Below are positions 23,105 through 36,120 of a DNA stretch of 64,000 nt, piece after piece (the stretch's first letter is position 1; each line of letters begins with the position of its first letter). Both the position numbers and the translations under genes were made by a program. This stretch comes from Agapanthus africanus. Taxonomy: Eukaryota; Streptophyta; Magnoliopsida; Asparagales; Amaryllidaceae. The notes beneath the pieces are model-generated. The model did not search any database. It was not told the DNA's origin and worked only from the letters and a program-made list of their open reading frames with translations. The stretch lies in NCBI GenBank assembly GCA_030015575.1, contig JASDDO010000024.1, forward strand, positions 218,694,996-218,758,995. The letters are read 5' to 3'.

Positions 23105-25844
23105 TGTAACATTTAGGAAAAACCTAGAAATAAATAAAATTAATTAAATTAAGAATAAGCTGATAAATCACAAAATGGTTAAAATTAAATATGTTAATCT
23201 TCATAAATTTTATGTAATACAAATTAAACTAGAATTTTAGAATGTAATATAAATAAGTTATAAGGGTTTTAATGATAATTTTAGCTTCATTTTAATGAAA
23301 GATGTGTTTTGTAATAAGTAAGTTGTAAGGGGTTAAATTGTAAAGTTTAAGTTTTTATGTAAATATGAAATTGTTGTAGATATAAGTGAAAATGTTGGAA
23401 AGGTCAAATTAGCTCAGAATTTAAATGAGATTAAAACAAAATTTTGAAGATAATGCTTAAACACCTCATGCTTGCATGTTTTCCAATCTCTTCACACCTC
23501 CTTCTTGCATGAAACCTACACCTTCAAACCTTGACACCACCACCTTCTCTTATCCCTTCCTCCTCTCACATATATAACTCTTTCTCAGATCAAAACATGA
23601 ATTAAAACTGAAGAGAATTAAGAGAAAAGAAAAACTAAAAGAGAAAAAGGGAATAACAAGAAAATAAGAGGAAGAAGAAGAGGATTGAGGAGCTTGTTCA
23701 TGGAGATTGTTCATCCTCAAGCTAAGAGGAGTTGATTGATCAAGAAGGGTTATTCCTACAACTAATAGGAAGGTAAAATTCTAAATCACAGTAGGTAATT
23801 AAGTTCTGTAGCTTAATTAGTTAAAGTTTAGTATATCACATAATATCGTATTCTAGGTGAAAATAGAGTCTGCCAGAATCTGCTATAATCTGGAACCTAA
23901 TTAAATAAATTCAACAGTGTAGAAATGATATAGGAATCAAGTAGAACACATCACAAGAAGACGACACCAGGGGGCCGGTTTTGGGCCGGCGACAGTAGAG
24001 GTTTGGCCGGCGTCGCCGGCCATATGAAGAGCTTTGGGGGTTTGGTCAATTGGGTAGTCTACAGTGTTCAATTTAGGGTATTTTGGCACTGTTGATTTAA
24101 TTTAGTTTCACTGTAACTGAAATCTGGAATGATATATCGGAAATGAAATCGTAAAACGTTAAAAACGACACGACGAAACTAAGTCGCGTTTTAAATTCTG
24201 AAACTGTGCAGGTTTAAGCTAAAATCCAGCGAGACTAAGTGTGAAACAACTTGATATAACCTAATATTAGATAACTAGCAAAAAGGGTATAACGTGTTTT
24301 CTATTTCCGTTATGTCGGAAATACAGTTTTGCTTATATACGATATATTGGTATATTTAGACGCGGATACAAGGAATACGGAAGCCGCGAGGAAAGGGAAA
24401 GGATTAGCGATTCCGGAGTAGATCGACTTTCCGGTGAGTAGACTAAACATCTACCGGGGAATTTAGTAGAGATGGCGTGTTTCGCCCATAGTTTTACATT
24501 AATACGATATTCATATCATCATGTTAAATAATTAGAATATCATTCATCTCATTACTTATATGTTGCTTAGTTGTTAGAACACTTCACAAGTATCGACGAG
24601 TCATGCCACGTGCACATCTTATATGCTACACACACCTCGTCGATATTGCCATGTCACATACACTTAAATATCATACTTATTAACATGGATTATATTGTCT
24701 TTCAAATGTTAAGTATATTGGTAGAATTCCTTATTTACATTTTGTTGCTTTATGCGTATTTCCATGTTGGATATGAGATAGATACAGAATTGAGGATTTA
24801 TGATTTTGAGTTTTTAAATACTATTACATAAATCCCGTTTTCATGATTGATGTGACATGTCCACCCTGAGTTGATTTCTGTTTTTGGTTTTATTCCGGAC
24901 CGAGTGGGGGAGATATACGGTCGCGGATTTACGTTATCCATACTGAGTGGGGGAGATATACAGTTGGATATAGGGTGGACCCGGTCGAGACCGAGGGGCA
25001 GGATAGCCGTATTGAGACGGGGGAGCCTAGCGAGGTTACTCGATTCCGGATATTGGTTTTAGAAATATGCGGCGTGCATCTAGAGGATGACGACCGATAT
25101 TATGGGTATAGGATCATTCGGGGAATGATGCCTATAAGAAATGAAAGTTTTGTGTCGTTGATAGACACCGAGAGATGATTTCTATTGAGTTGTGATTTCA
25201 GAAGTATGATGTGATTTATTGTTGGATTTCACATATACTCATATATCATATTGATTCATGTTCATTATCATGATTACCATATTTACTTTATTCGCCGTTA
25301 TATGTTAGTTGTATTCACTGAGTTGGCAACTCATCCCCGTTGTGCCACAGTTCCTTGCAGGGATAGAGTGGACGGGTAGCTGCGAGGCAGGATCACTTTT
25401 GCGGTTTTATTCCATCTTTTGATAGGTAGGTTACATGTGTAGTAACCTCCTTTTTGGTTTTGTATTTTCGTATCTAGAAAGACTCCATCAGACTTGTATT
25501 TTGACTTAGAAAGGAGAGATGGTATATATATATGTACAGTTGAGATATGTGGATCAGTTTCATAGTTTCCTTCTATAAGAGATTCAGTAATGTTTATTAT
25601 GTGTACATTCATCTTAAATTTTGATATTGTTGTTTCCAACTAGGAATACAACCACACTTAACCTTTATTACTTGCTTAATGAATAAACGTAATAACTTGA
25701 GATTTCTACTTAAAAAAACTAAATTTTCATAAATAATTCCGAAATAAGGTATTTTGATCTTGGTTTTTGGCTTACTTGGATTGTGCATATCTTTAGATAT
25801 GATATAATCTTAGTGCCTGTCACATCCAAACTTGGGTCGTGAAA
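23105..25844 (+). repeat. 5' LTR of Tekay copy 1
   Basis: It begins TGTAACATTTAGG and ends GGGTCGTGAAA, where the related copy 2 ends GTGACA. A TATA box lies at 23571-23577 (TATATAA). A 17-bp perfect GC palindrome lies at 24005-24021. Two direct copies of GAGTGGGGGAGATATAC lie near 24902 and 24945. Confidence 0.92.
23571..23577 (+). promoter_or_regulatory. TATA box in the 5' LTR of Tekay copy 1
   Basis: TATATAA in the context CTCACATATATAACTC, conserved in all four Tekay LTRs of the window (also 31311, 40379 and 48086). It would start the genomic RNA near 23605. Confidence 0.6.
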
Positions 25845-25848
25845 AAGT

Positions 25849-25860
25849 TGGTATCAGAGC
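25849..25860 (+). other. Primer binding site of Tekay copy 1
   Basis: TGGTATCAGAGC, four bases after the LTR end, is complementary to the 3' end of initiator methionine tRNA, the usual primer of this lineage. Confidence 0.9.
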
Positions 25861-26122
25861 TTAGGAGTAACCTTACGGAATTTAGTAAGGGATTTCAATA
25901 AGTTGATGTAAGTCTGAGAGTTAGGATGACCTTTGGTTTGATGGAGTAGGTGAGTTAGGACGAATGCAGTACCGTACGTATGTTCCGCGGCATACTTACG
26001 TTATCGTATTCAGCCTAACTAACCTTAGGATGTTTATCTTGATCTATTCTTCCGTTGATTCTCCGATATTGAATTCTTCTGTTCCCACACCTTATCGACT
26101 CTCGTTTCTTGTTCCAGTTGCT

Positions 26123-29100
26123 ATGGCTACGCGGGCTAGGCGAGCCGCAGCCAGGAATGCAGCTAGGGCGAGTCCGCCTGTGATAAGGACTGTTACACCG
26201 GACGTGCAGGAGGTGCATGAGCATGCTGATCCTCCTCCTCCAGATCGCATGACTAGGATCGAGGAGGGTATGTTGGGATTACAGCGAGTGGTAGGACAGT
26301 TAGCTGAGACCACTCGAGCTTTGAGATCAGATCCAGCACCGACCGTAGCAGAGTCCGAGGTACAGCCTACACAGACGGTAGCACCAGTAGATACGAGAGT
26401 GATGGAGGTATCACTTGCGGAGTTTATGAGGTTGAGACCACCGGTATTCACAGGGACCGATGTGGCGGTAGATCCTCAGTCTTTTCTTGATAGAATGGCG
26501 AGGATATGCAGATCATTACGATGTTCTGATGCGAGGTCAGTTGAGCTGACTAGCTTTCGTTTGGAGGGACTTGCACAGGAGTGGTGTGAGTCGATGGAGA
26601 GAGGGCGAGCTACGAATCTTCCTCCGATGACGTGGATCGAGTTTTCTACCGTCTTTCTTGCCAGATTTCTTCCCGAGAGTGTGAGGGATGCTAGAGCTAG
26701 CAGTTTTGAAGCATTGAAGAAAGCAGCAAGTATGTCAGTAGCCGATTATGACTTGCGATTCACCCAGCTATCGCGATATGCTCCATACTTAGTACCTACA
26801 GAGGAGCTTCGGGTGAAGAGGTTCCTAAGGAGTTTGGACACACAGTTGTACTTGGCGATAGGCTCCCAGCATTTTGATACATATGCACAGGCCATGGATG
26901 CGGCGATTCGAGTAGAGGAGCGGTTGAGCCAGTCAGGAGTTGTTCCGGAGCCAAAGAGGAGTAGACCATTCGTGCCGACGAATAGACAGTTTGGCCGAGG
27001 TAGAGGGTCCTATCCAGGCAGACATACTCCAGGCCGCAGTGTTGGACGAGATTGGACACAGGGCCAGATGTTCAGTTCTTATCCTGATGATCAGAGATCA
27101 CCATATACTTGTTATAGATGTGGACTTCCCGGGCACTTTGCGAGAGATTGCAGATCTCAGGGCGGGACCGTTGCTCCACAGGCTGCTTTACCCCTTCCTT
27201 CTCCTACACCGATGGCTTTACTTCCTCCCCCAGTTGGCGCTACACGCCAGGCAGTTGCACCACGAGGTCGAGGCTATGCGGGACGTGCTCAGAGAGGTAG
27301 AGGAGATAGAGGTAGAGGACGACAGGATGCGGGCAGGGGCCAGGCACGGGTTTTTGCACTGACTCCACAGGATGCCCAGGCATCAAATGCAGTCGTGACA
27401 GGTACTCTTACAGTATGCTCATTAGAGGCACATGTCTTATTTGATCCCGGTTCTACACACTCTTATGTATCTTCACGATTCGCACTTTTGTTGGGGAAGG
27501 AGTCGTCATTGTTAGAATTACCTTTGGTAGTGATTACTCCAGTTGGAGATTCCTTTATAGCTCGGCACGTATTCAGATCGTGTTCGGTGCGTATTGGTAT
27601 TAGAGATTCGCTAGTTGATCTGATTCTCTTGGACATGTTGGACTTTGATATACTTCTTGGGATGGATTGGTTAGCCGCTTGTCATGCCTATGTAGATTGT
27701 AGAGGAAAAGCGGTTAGATTTTGTTTTCCAGGTGAACCGATGTTGGTTGTGCAGGGGGATTGCAAGTTAACCCCTGTCAACATGATTTCTGCTTTTTGTG
27801 CGGGGCGGCTTTTGAAGAAGGGTTGTCTTGGGTTCTTGGCTTTTATTCAGGACGTAGAGGTCGCTGAAGTTCCTTTGGACCAAATCCCGATCATACGAGA
27901 ATTTCCTGAGGTATTTCCTGCAGAGTTGCCAGGATTGCCACCTGATCGAGATATTGAGTTTTGTATCGACTTGATTCAGGGTGCAGGGCCTATTTCTATA
28001 CCACCCTATCGAATGGCACCGACGGAATTGAAAGAACTCAAGGGCCAGTTGCAAGAGTTGTTAGATCGAGGACTTGTACGTCCGAGTGTTTCACCGTGGG
28101 GAGCTCCTGTGTTATTTGTAAAGAAGAAGGACGGTAGTATGAGAATGTGCATCGACTACCGACAGCTGAATCGCGTCACGGTGCGAAACAGGTATCCATT
28201 ACCACGAATAGATGACTTGTTCGATCAGTTGCAAGGAGCCGGATTCTTCTCAAAGATTGACTTGAGGTCAGGATATCATCAGTTGAGGGTTCGGAAGGAC
28301 GATATTCCGAAGACGGCGTTTCGTACGAGATATGAGCATTATGAATTTCTGGTGATGTCGTTCGGACTTACCAATGCTCCAGCAGCTTTTATGGATATGA
28401 TGAACCGTATCTTTAGACCATTCATTGATCGGTTCATTATAGTATTCATAGATGATATTCTTGTATATTCACAGAGTCAGACGGAGCACGAGCAGCATTT
28501 ACGTATCACATTGCAGACTTTGAAAGAGCATCAGTTGTATGCAAAGTTTTCTAAGTGTGCTTTTTGGCTAGATAGTGTGGATTTCTTGGGTCACATAGTT
28601 ACAAGACAAGGTATATGTGTGGACCCAAAGAAGATTGAAGCGGTACAAAACTGGCCCAGGCCTATATCAGTTACGGAGGTTCGGAGTTTCTTAGGTCTGG
28701 CAGGTTATTACAGACGCTTCGTGCAGGATTTCTCAAGGATAGCGGCACCTTTGACAGGATTGACTAGGAAGGAAGTTCCTTTTCAGTGGACAGATGCATG
28801 TGAGCAGAGTTTCCAACAGCTGAAGATGCGTTTGACGACTGCACCTGTATTATCTTTACCTTCCGGGTCAGGGGGTTTCGTTGTGTATTGCGATGCTTCT
28901 AGAGTGGGCTTAGGCTGTGTGTTGATGCAACACGGCAAAGTTATAGCATATGCTTCCCGACAGTTAAAGAGGCATGAACAAAATTATCCCACTCATGATC
29001 TAGAGATGGCTGCTGTAGTTTTCGCATTGAAGATTTGGAGACATTACTTATATGGAGAAACGTGTCAAATCTTCACAGATCATAAAAGTTTAAAGTATAT

Positions 29101-30805
29101 CTTTCAGCAGAAAGATCTGAATCTCAGGCAGCGTAGATGGATGGAATTGGTGAAAGATTACGACTGTGAGATTTTGTACCATCCAGGCAAAGAAAATATT
29201 GTGGCAGATGCCTTGAGTCGGAGGCCTGGAGGTAATTTATCTCATTTGAGCATTTTGCAGAGACAGTCTTCTACAGACTGGCAGATCTTATGTGATAGTC
29301 GTATACAGTTTGAGTTTACATCGGCAGGAGGTCAGTTGGCACATGTTCGCACCAGACCTCAGCTATTGGATCGTATTCGAGATGCGCAGCCTACAGATAC
29401 TCGCATGATGGAGATTATGGATCAGGTTAGACAGGGCAAGGAGACGGAGTTCGTGATTGATGATTATGGAGTGTTACGTTTTAGGACTCGTCTCTGTGTG
29501 CCAGATTCTGACGGATTGAGGCATGAGATTTTGGAGGATGCCCACAAGTCAGTATACAGTATTCATCCTGGTTCCATAAAAATGTATCGTGATTTGAAGG
29601 ATAATTATTGGTGGGAAGGAATGAAGAAGGATGTTATGGATTTTGTTTCACGATGCTTGACTTGTCAGCAAGTCAAAGCAGAACATCAGAGGCCAGCCGG
29701 AGAGCTGCAACCCTTACCCATTCCAGAGTGGAAATGGGAACAAATTTCTATGGATTTTGTGGTGGGTCTACCCAGGACTAGCAGAGGGTACGATTCCATT
29801 TGGGTGATAGTAGACAGGCTGACGAAGGCCGCTCATTTTCTTCCAGTGAAGACGGCATATGGATTTGCTCAGTATGCACAGGTTTATATCGATGAGATTG
29901 TACGTCTACATGGAGTGCCGACATGCATAGTGTCAGATCGAGGTACCCAGTTCACGAGCAGGCTATGGCAGAAACTTCAGGACGCTCTTGGTACACGACT
30001 GAGTTTTAGTACAGCTTTCCACCCACAGACAGACGGTCAGTCGGAGCGGACAATTCAGATATTAGAGGATATGCTTCGGGCTTGTAGCCTAGATTTCGGT
30101 GGTAATTGGGATCGTCACCTACCTTTGGTAGAATTTTCTTATAATAACAGTTTTCAAGAGACGATCCAGATGGCACCCTTTGAAGCCTTGTATGGAAGGA
30201 AATGTAGATCACCTGTTTGTTGGACAGAACTTAGTGAAAGTCATATATTGGGACCGCAGATAGTACAGGAAACTACAGAGAAGATTCACTTGATACGAGA
30301 TAGAATGAAAGCGGCTCAAAGCAGACAGAAGTCATATGCGGATCGAAGACGACGCAAACTCGAGTTTGATGTGGGAGATCATGTGTTCCTTCGAGTATCT
30401 CCAATGAAGGGTGTGATGCGCTTCGGGAAGAAAGGGAAGCTCAGCCCCAGATATGTTGGACCATATGAGATTTTAGAGAGAGTGGGCGCTGTAGCTTATC
30501 GGTTAACACTTCCACCTGGTTTTCCCGACGTACATCCGGTGTTTCATGTTTCGATGCTTCGCAGATATCTTCACGATCCATCTCATGCGATCCAGCATCA
30601 GATTCTACAGCTTGAACCACATCTATCCTTCACAGTGCAGCCAGTTGCTATTTTGGACAGACAGGCAAAGCAACTACGATCGAGGACACTGCCATCTGTA
30701 AAGGTTCTCTGGCAAGGAAAGGATCGCGAGGAGATTACTTGGGAGACGGAGGACGCGATGCGAAAGAAATTTCCACATCTTTTCGTAGGTATGTATAGTA
30801 ATTAG
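26123..30805 (+). CDS. gag-pol: Gag-Pol polyprotein of Tekay copy 1 (intact)
   Basis: I chose the ATG at 26123 ([19 protein letters not shown]) over an in-frame ATG at 25964 because Gag-like sequence begins there; the product is 1560 residues. In order: Gag (about 90-310); CCHC knuckle [14 protein letters not shown] (about 330); protease with DPGSTHS (about 440); RT with the FIDDIL catalytic motif (about 776); RNase H starting at VYCDASRVG (about 921); integrase HHCC zinc site (about 1140-1182); the integrase catalytic residues in SMDFVVG, SDRGTQF and QSERTI; and a C-terminal chromodomain-like end ([17 protein letters not shown]). All expected catalytic residues are visible and there is no stop or frameshift. 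It is a structural and enzymatic polyprotein for retrotransposition. Confidence 0.95.
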   Translation: MATRARRAAARNAARASPPVIRTVTPDVQEVHEHADPPPPDRMTRIEEGMLGLQRVVGQLAETTRALRSDPAPTVAESEVQPTQTVAPVDTRVMEVSLAEFMRLRPPVFTGTDVAVDPQSFLDRMARICRSLRCSDARSVELTSFRLEGLAQEWCESMERGRATNLPPMTWIEFSTVFLARFLPESVRDARASSFEALKKAASMSVADYDLRFTQLSRYAPYLVPTEELRVKRFLRSLDTQLYLAIGSQHFDTYAQAMDAAIRVEERLSQSGVVPEPKRSRPFVPTNRQFGRGRGSYPGRHTPGRSVGRDWTQGQMFSSYPDDQRSPYTCYRCGLPGHFARDCRSQGGTVAPQAALPLPSPTPMALLPPPVGATRQAVAPRGRGYAGRAQRGRGDRGRGRQDAGRGQARVFALTPQDAQASNAVVTGTLTVCSLEAHVLFDPGSTHSYVSSRFALLLGKESSLLELPLVVITPVGDSFIARHVFRSCSVRIGIRDSLVDLILLDMLDFDILLGMDWLAACHAYVDCRGKAVRFCFPGEPMLVVQGDCKLTPVNMISAFCAGRLLKKGCLGFLAFIQDVEVAEVPLDQIPIIREFPEVFPAELPGLPPDRDIEFCIDLIQGAGPISIPPYRMAPTELKELKGQLQELLDRGLVRPSVSPWGAPVLFVKKKDGSMRMCIDYRQLNRVTVRNRYPLPRIDDLFDQLQGAGFFSKIDLRSGYHQLRVRKDDIPKTAFRTRYEHYEFLVMSFGLTNAPAAFMDMMNRIFRPFIDRFIIVFIDDILVYSQSQTEHEQHLRITLQTLKEHQLYAKFSKCAFWLDSVDFLGHIVTRQGICVDPKKIEAVQNWPRPISVTEVRSFLGLAGYYRRFVQDFSRIAAPLTGLTRKEVPFQWTDACEQSFQQLKMRLTTAPVLSLPSGSGGFVVYCDASRVGLGCVLMQHGKVIAYASRQLKRHEQNYPTHDLEMAAVVFALKIWRHYLYGETCQIFTDHKSLKYIFQQKDLNLRQRRWMELVKDYDCEILYHPGKENIVADALSRRPGGNLSHLSILQRQSSTDWQILCDSRIQFEFTSAGGQLAHVRTRPQLLDRIRDAQPTDTRMMEIMDQVRQGKETEFVIDDYGVLRFRTRLCVPDSDGLRHEILEDAHKSVYSIHPGSIKMYRDLKDNYWWEGMKKDVMDFVSRCLTCQQVKAEHQRPAGELQPLPIPEWKWEQISMDFVVGLPRTSRGYDSIWVIVDRLTKAAHFLPVKTAYGFAQYAQVYIDEIVRLHGVPTCIVSDRGTQFTSRLWQKLQDALGTRLSFSTAFHPQTDGQSERTIQILEDMLRACSLDFGGNWDRHLPLVEFSYNNSFQETIQMAPFEALYGRKCRSPVCWTELSESHILGPQIVQETTEKIHLIRDRMKAAQSRQKSYADRRRRKLEFDVGDHVFLRVSPMKGVMRFGKKGKLSPRYVGPYEILERVGAVAYRLTLPPGFPDVHPVFHVSMLRRYLHDPSHAIQHQILQLEPHLSFTVQPVAILDRQAKQLRSRTLPSVKVLWQGKDREEITWETEDAMRKKFPHLFVGMYSN

Positions 30806-30830
30806 TTTAAATTCGGGGACCGAATTTTCT

Positions 30831-30844
30831 TAAGGGGGGAATAT
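30831..30844 (+). other. Polypurine tract of Tekay copy 1
   Basis: AAGGGGGGAATAT-type tract directly before the 3' LTR, the expected plus-strand primer. Confidence 0.75.
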
Positions 30845-33571
30845 TGTAACATTTAGGAAAAACCTAGAAATAAATAAAATTAATTAAATTAAGAATAAGC
30901 TGATAAATCACAAAATGGTTAAAATTAAATATGTTAATCTTCATAAATTTTATGTAATACAAATTAAACTAGAATTTTAGAATGTAATATAAATAAGTTA
31001 TAAGGGTTTTAATGATAATTTTAGCTTCATTTTAATGAAAGATGTGTTTTGTAATAAGTAAGTTGTGAGGGGTTAAATTGTAAAGTTTAAGTTTTTATGT
31101 AAATATGAAATTGTTGTAGATATAAGTGAAAATGTTGGAAAGGTCAAATTAGCTCAGAATTTAAATGGGATTAAAACAAAATTTTGAAGATAATGCTTAA
31201 ACACCTCATGCTTGCATGTTTTCCAATCTCTTCACACCTCCTTCTTGCATGAAACCTACACCTTCAAACCTTGACACCACCACCTTCTCTTATCCCTTCC
31301 TCCTCTCACATATATAACTCTTTCTCAGATCAAAACATGAATTAAAACTGAAGAGAATTAAGAGAAAAGAAAAACTAAAAGAGAAAAAGGGAATAACAAG
31401 AAAATAAGAGGAAGAAGAAGAGGATTGAGGAGCTTGTTCATCCTCAAGCTAAGAGGAGTTGATTGATCAAGAAGGGTTATTCCTACAACTAATAGGAAGG
31501 TAAAATTCTAAATCACAGTAGGTAATTAAGTTCTGTAGCTTAATTAGTTAAAGTTTAGTATATCACATAATATCGTATTCTAGGTGAAAATAGAGTCTGC
31601 CAGAATCTGCTATAATCTGGAACCTAATTAAATAAATTCAACAGTGTAGAAATGATATAGGAATCAAGTAGAACACATCACAAGAAGACGACACCAGGGG
31701 GCCGGTTTTGGGCCGGCGACAGTAGAGGTTTGGCCGGCGTCGCCGGCCATGTGAAGAGCTTTGGGGGTTTGGTCAATTGGGTAGTCTACAGTGTTCAATT
31801 TAGGGTATTTTGGCACTGTTGATTTAATTTAGTTTCACTGTAACTGAAATCTGGAATGATATATCGGAAATGAAATCGTAAAACGTTAAAAACGACACGA
31901 CGAAACTAAGTCGCGTTTTAAATTCTGAAACTGTGCAGGTTTAAGCTAAAATCCAGCGAGACTAAGTGTGAAACAACTTGATATAACCTAATATTAGATA
32001 ACTAGCAAAAAGGGTATAACGTGTTTTCTATTTCCGTTATGTCGGAAATACAGTTTTGCTTATATACGATATATTGGTATATTTAGACGCGGATACAAGG
32101 AATACGGAAGCCGCGAGGAAAGGGAAAGGATTAGCGATTCCGGAGTAGATCGACTTTCCGGTGAGTAGACTAAACATCTACCGGGGAATTTAGTAGAGAT
32201 GGCGTGTTTCGCCCATAGTTTTACATTAATACGATATTCATATCATCATGTTAAATAATTAGAATATCATTCATCTCATTACTTATATGTTGCTTAGTTG
32301 TTAGAACACTTCACAAGTATCGACGAGTCATGCCACGTGCACATCTTATATGCTACACACACCTCGTCGATATTGCCATGTCACATACACTTAAATATCA
32401 TACTTATTAACATGGATTATATTGTCTTTCAAATGTTAAGTATATTGGTAGAATTCCTTATTTACATTTTGTTGCTTTATGCGTATTTCCATGTTGGATA
32501 TGAGATAGATACAAAATTGAGGATTTATGATTTTGAGTTTTTAAATACTATTACATAAATCCCGTTTTCATGATTGATGTGACATGTCCACCCTGAGTTG
32601 ATTTCTGTTTTTGGTTTTATTCCGGACCGAGTGGGGGAGATATACGGTCGCGGATTTACGTTATCCATACTGAGTGGGGAAGATATACAGTTGGATATAG
32701 GGTGGACCCGGTCGAGACCGAGGGGCAGGATAGCCGTATTGAGACGGGGGAGCCTAGCGAGGTTACTCGATTCCGGATATTGGTTTTAGAAATATGCGGC
32801 GTGCATCTAGAGGATGACGACCGATATTATGGGTATAGGATCATTCGGGGAATGATGCCTATAAGAAATGAAAGTTTTGTGTCGTTGATAGACACCGAGA
32901 GATGATTTCTATTGAGTTGTGATTTCAGAAGTATGATGTGATTTATTGTTGGATTTCACATATACTCATATATCATATTGATTCATGTTCATTATCATGA
33001 TTACCATATTTACTTTATTCGCCGTTATATGTTAGTTGTATTCACTGAGTTGGCAACTCATCCCTGTTGTGCCACAGTTCCTTGCAGGGATAGAGTGGAC
33101 GGGTGGCTGCGAGGCAGGATCACTTTTGCGGTTTTATTCCATCTTTTGATAGGTAGGTTACATGTGTAGTAACCTCCTTTTTGGTTTTGTATTTTCGTAT
33201 CTAGAAAGACTCCATCAGACTTGTATTTTGACTTAGAAAGGAGAGATGGTATATATATATGTACAGTTGAGATATGTGGATCAGTTTCATAGTTTCCTTC
33301 TATAAGAGATTCAGTAATGTTTATTATGTGTACATTCATCTTAAATTTTGATATTGTTGTTTCCAACTAGGAATACAACCACACTTAACCTTTATTACTT
33401 GCTTAATGAATAAACGTAATAACTTGAGATTTCTACTTAAAAAAACTAAATTTTCATAAATAATTCCGAAATAAGGTATTTTGATCTTGGTTTTTGGCTT
33501 ACTTGGATTGTGCATATCTTTAGATATGATATAATCTAAGTGCCTGTCACATCCAAACTTGGGTCGTGAAA
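30845..33571 (+). repeat. 3' LTR of Tekay copy 1
   Basis: Near-identical to the 5' LTR. It lacks 13 bp present in the 5' LTR near 23700 (a repeat-mediated deletion or duplication between GTTC words). It ends TGAAA like its partner. Confidence 0.92.
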
Positions 33572-33576
33572 GATAG

Positions 33577-34235
33577 AGATTCCGTGATGATTTCCAGAGA
33601 TGCTCGTTTTGTCATGAAAGCGAAGAGGGTAAGAAATCTGTTTTTTCTTTAGGGACGGACGGTCTTAGGAGATGTTAGATCTTTTACTAGTTTAGGTGGT
33701 TCAAACCCCGTCAAGGTGTGGCGTCCACGATCGGGCCATATTGGCAAGACGAGTTTGGAGGGGTCTCGAAAGGGGCAGTCACTTGGAGGTGTAGAGATCG
33801 GCATGAGAAATTTTCGGGAGGATTGTATTCAAGGGAAGAAGACAGAGATGGTTCTGGCACCGGTTTGTTCTCAAGGTGGAGCCAGATATCATGGTTCCTT
33901 CATTGACGACTTCTCGAGAAAGTTGTGGGTGTATTTGTTGAGCCGAAGGCGAAGAATTTTCAGATTTTCAGGAAGTTTGTTGTGAAGAAGCAGTTCGGGA
34001 ATCGTGTGAAAGTTCTTCGTTCCGATTATGGCGAAGAGTTCTGCAAGTCAAGGAGGATCGTGCATCATACCACTTTTGATCCTAAGCATATTGGTGAAGC
34101 AAAGCGGATAGTTCAGAAGGTGTTTGGGAAGAACGGGTATTCACCGCTTACGGTTGCAGTTCCGAGGGAGTTTCGGGCTTAGGCCCTATCTACTGCCCAG
34201 TACCTCATCGATCGATCACCATCGACGGCAGTAGA
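33577..34235 (+). pseudogene. Copia pre-integrase and integrase remnant (continuation of the interrupted copia element)
   Basis: After removal of Tekay copy 1 the frame runs on as VIDRDSVMISRDARFVMKAK, then meets a stop. Later frames give SGHIGKTSLEG, LGGVEIGM, FIDDFSRKLWVYLL (integrase core) and VKVLRSDYGEEFC, with at least two frameshifts. The family NGVAER motif is decayed to HIGEAKR. The last recognisable word is YLIDRSPSTAVD, where the minus-strand Tat element interrupts at 34236. The rest of the copia element must lie beyond the right edge of the window. Confidence 0.75.
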
Positions 34236-35340
34236 TGTAACACCCTAGTTCATTCATACCAGTTCTATTTTTGGGTATTTCTTGATTTATTGCTTTTTGG
34301 GTGTGAATAGTATAATTGGCATCTGCATTTTTTTAATATAATATATAAAGTCGAATAAAATATTTTAAAAAAAATACCCAGCATGGCCTGCATGATACCC
34401 CTAACCCCGTGGCAGTATCCACGCATCTTGTTCTCGTTCCGTTCAATGAAACGGACGTGTTTGGATGGCTAGCGCACGTACGTGCATCCGTTCTTGGGGG
34501 TATGCATTTTTGTGTTCGTAGAAAGGAGAGACGGTTGGCATCTCCCCTGACAGGGACAGGATTAAGCTTTCGGGCTTCCTGTTACCGCACATGGTTAAGG
34601 CTACCCGCTTAGGCGAATCTTACCAAAATTTCTTACCCATTCCAAAGCCACCTCACAATGCTCACTAGAAAAATCTCTTCAAGATATACTTGTAATGCAT
34701 TAATCAATCATCTCACATTCAATTAATTAATCCATGCCCACCATTCTCACAGCCACCTCCCCAAACGAAATGGACAGCCCATTTAGAAAAGAAAAGTCAC
34801 ATTCAACATAAATTAAGCATATACCAAAGTGCATGCAACATTAACTCACATTCAACATAATAAAATCATCACCCACTTCTTCACCCCACTCTCTTCTCTA
34901 TTTATTTCAAAACTAATCCCTCATATCTCTCCCTCACACAAAAAAATTCACAGAGCACCAAAACCCCCTTCTTTATCATCTCACCCTAACCTTCTCCTTC
35001 ATCAACTTCAGCTCCTTCACACCCAACCCCCACTGCACTCTCTCTCTCTCTCTCCAAATACCCATTCTCAGCGCATGTTCCCCTCCGAAGGACGGCGCGC
35101 AGGACCGCGATGGTCTTGGCGCTGAGGTTCGGAGCAGATGCTAATTGGTGCTATCCGTCCACCTCTCCGAAGATGCCAAGTCGATCTATGGCACCTGTGT
35201 ATCGAAGGTTTAGACGGATGCGTCCGATGTAGCAGACTTCGTCAGATTCCCCCTCGTTTGAGGGGTTTTTGATTGTGGGGACGCTCTTCCCTGCAGGCGC
35301 AAGCCCCTGCAGTTAATTACGCTACCGCGTTGCGGTAACA
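34236..35340 (-). repeat. 3' LTR of the Tat element
   Basis: On the plus strand it runs from TGTAACACCCTAG to GCGGTAACA, so the minus strand reads TGTTACCGC to GGTGTTACA. The outer flank is copia sequence (GTAGA, the probable target site); the inner flank is a pyrimidine tract that is the polypurine tract on the sense strand. It contains a CT microsatellite near 35038-35056. Its partner LTR is outside the window, so the boundary rests on the TG/CA ends, the purine tract and the break in copia homology. Confidence 0.75.
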
Positions 35341-35357
35341 ACTTTCTCCTTCTCCAG
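35341..35357 (-). other. Polypurine tract of the Tat element
   Basis: The minus strand reads CTGGAGAAGGAGAAAGT immediately before the LTR start, the expected plus-strand primer. It fixes the orientation of the LTR. Confidence 0.7.
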
Positions 35358-35501
35358 ATGGTCACTTCGTGTCGTGGGTGTTTGTTTTGTTTTTTATTGC
35401 CCGTGGATTGTTTACGGAGACTGAGTTATGTCGTCGCCCGTAGGGCATGGACTAGTCCAAATCCGCATTATCTTAAATTTGGGTTTGGGGGTTTGGTTTG
35501 A

Positions 35502-35890
35502 GGATACGTCAGCCATACTTGAGGCTAAGATCAACTCAAACGTTTGTTAAGGATACGTTAGTCTAACTTTGTGACTAAGATCAACTTAACGGGATCGTTT
35601 AGATCCTACAAAAGAGTGTTTGGACTCTAATGTTCCAGTTTAGGGACGTAGCGGTCCATCGTATGGGTGGCCGTCGGGACCCATCACCTCTCTGACGACG
35701 TTGAAGGATTACAACGACGGGTGTCAGAGGGGTTCAGAGATGTACCCTTAAACCAAAGTTGATTGGGGGAGATTCATAGTCCAGCCTGTTTGGAGGTTTA
35801 AGGATACGTTAGCCATCTTGAAGGCTAAGATCAACTTAAACGGGGTCGTTTAGATCCGTCAAAAGAGCATGCGAGGCTCTATTGTTCTAG
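35502..35890. repeat. GGATACGT-type repeats, three copies
   Basis: Copies begin near 35502, 35551 and 35802, each with GGATACGTYAG followed by AAGATCAACT. The first and third are followed by related GTTTAGATCC and CAAAAGAG words. They lie between the LTR and the shorter hairpin repeats. Confidence 0.6.
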
Positions 35891-36118
35891 TTTAAGGACA
35901 TAGTGGTCCATTGGTAGTTTAAGGACATCGCGGTCCATGGGTAGTTTTAAGACATCTCGGTCAATTGGTAGTTTTAAGACATCTCGGTCAAGGTTAAGGA
36001 CGTCGTAGTCCATGGGTTTAAGGGCCCCACAGTCCGTTGTTAGTTTTAAGACATCTCGGTCGAGGTTAAGGACGTCGTAGTCCATGGGTTTAAGGACTCC
36101 ACGGTCCGGTATGTGCTC
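35891..36118. repeat. Short hairpin repeats of GGAC-N-GTCC type (left block)
   Basis: About nine copies of a unit of 22-40 bp of the form TTTAAGGACATNGCGGTCC. Most can pair GGAC or GAC with GTCC or GTC around a six-base loop. The same motif recurs at 54598-54885 and 57242-57376. Confidence 0.7.
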
Positions 36119-36120
36119 TG

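Larger units (their letters stand above)
23105..33571 (+). mobile_element. Tekay/Del-type Ty3-gypsy (chromovirus) LTR retrotransposon, copy 1, full length
   Basis: The 10467 bp element has LTRs of 2740 and 2727 bp, a methionine-tRNA primer site, one uninterrupted gag-pol frame and a purine tract. It is flanked by a 5-bp target duplication GATAG (23100-23104 and 33572-33576). Long LTRs, one long frame and a chromodomain-like C-terminus fit the Tekay/Del lineage. I counted about eight base differences between the LTRs plus one 13-bp indel, so insertion is recent. It sits inside the copia coding region; removing the element and one target duplication restores the copia reading frame. Confidence 0.92.

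Noticed and set aside
25849..25860. tRNA-like word TGGTATCAGAGC as part of a tRNA gene
   Set aside because: It is the primer binding site next to an LTR; no cloverleaf surrounds it.
25964..26122. Upstream in-frame ATG as the start of Tekay gag-pol
   Set aside because: The extra 53 residues are hydrophobic and not Gag-like, while [19 protein letters not shown] at 26123 opens the conserved part. The same holds for 42741 in copy 2.
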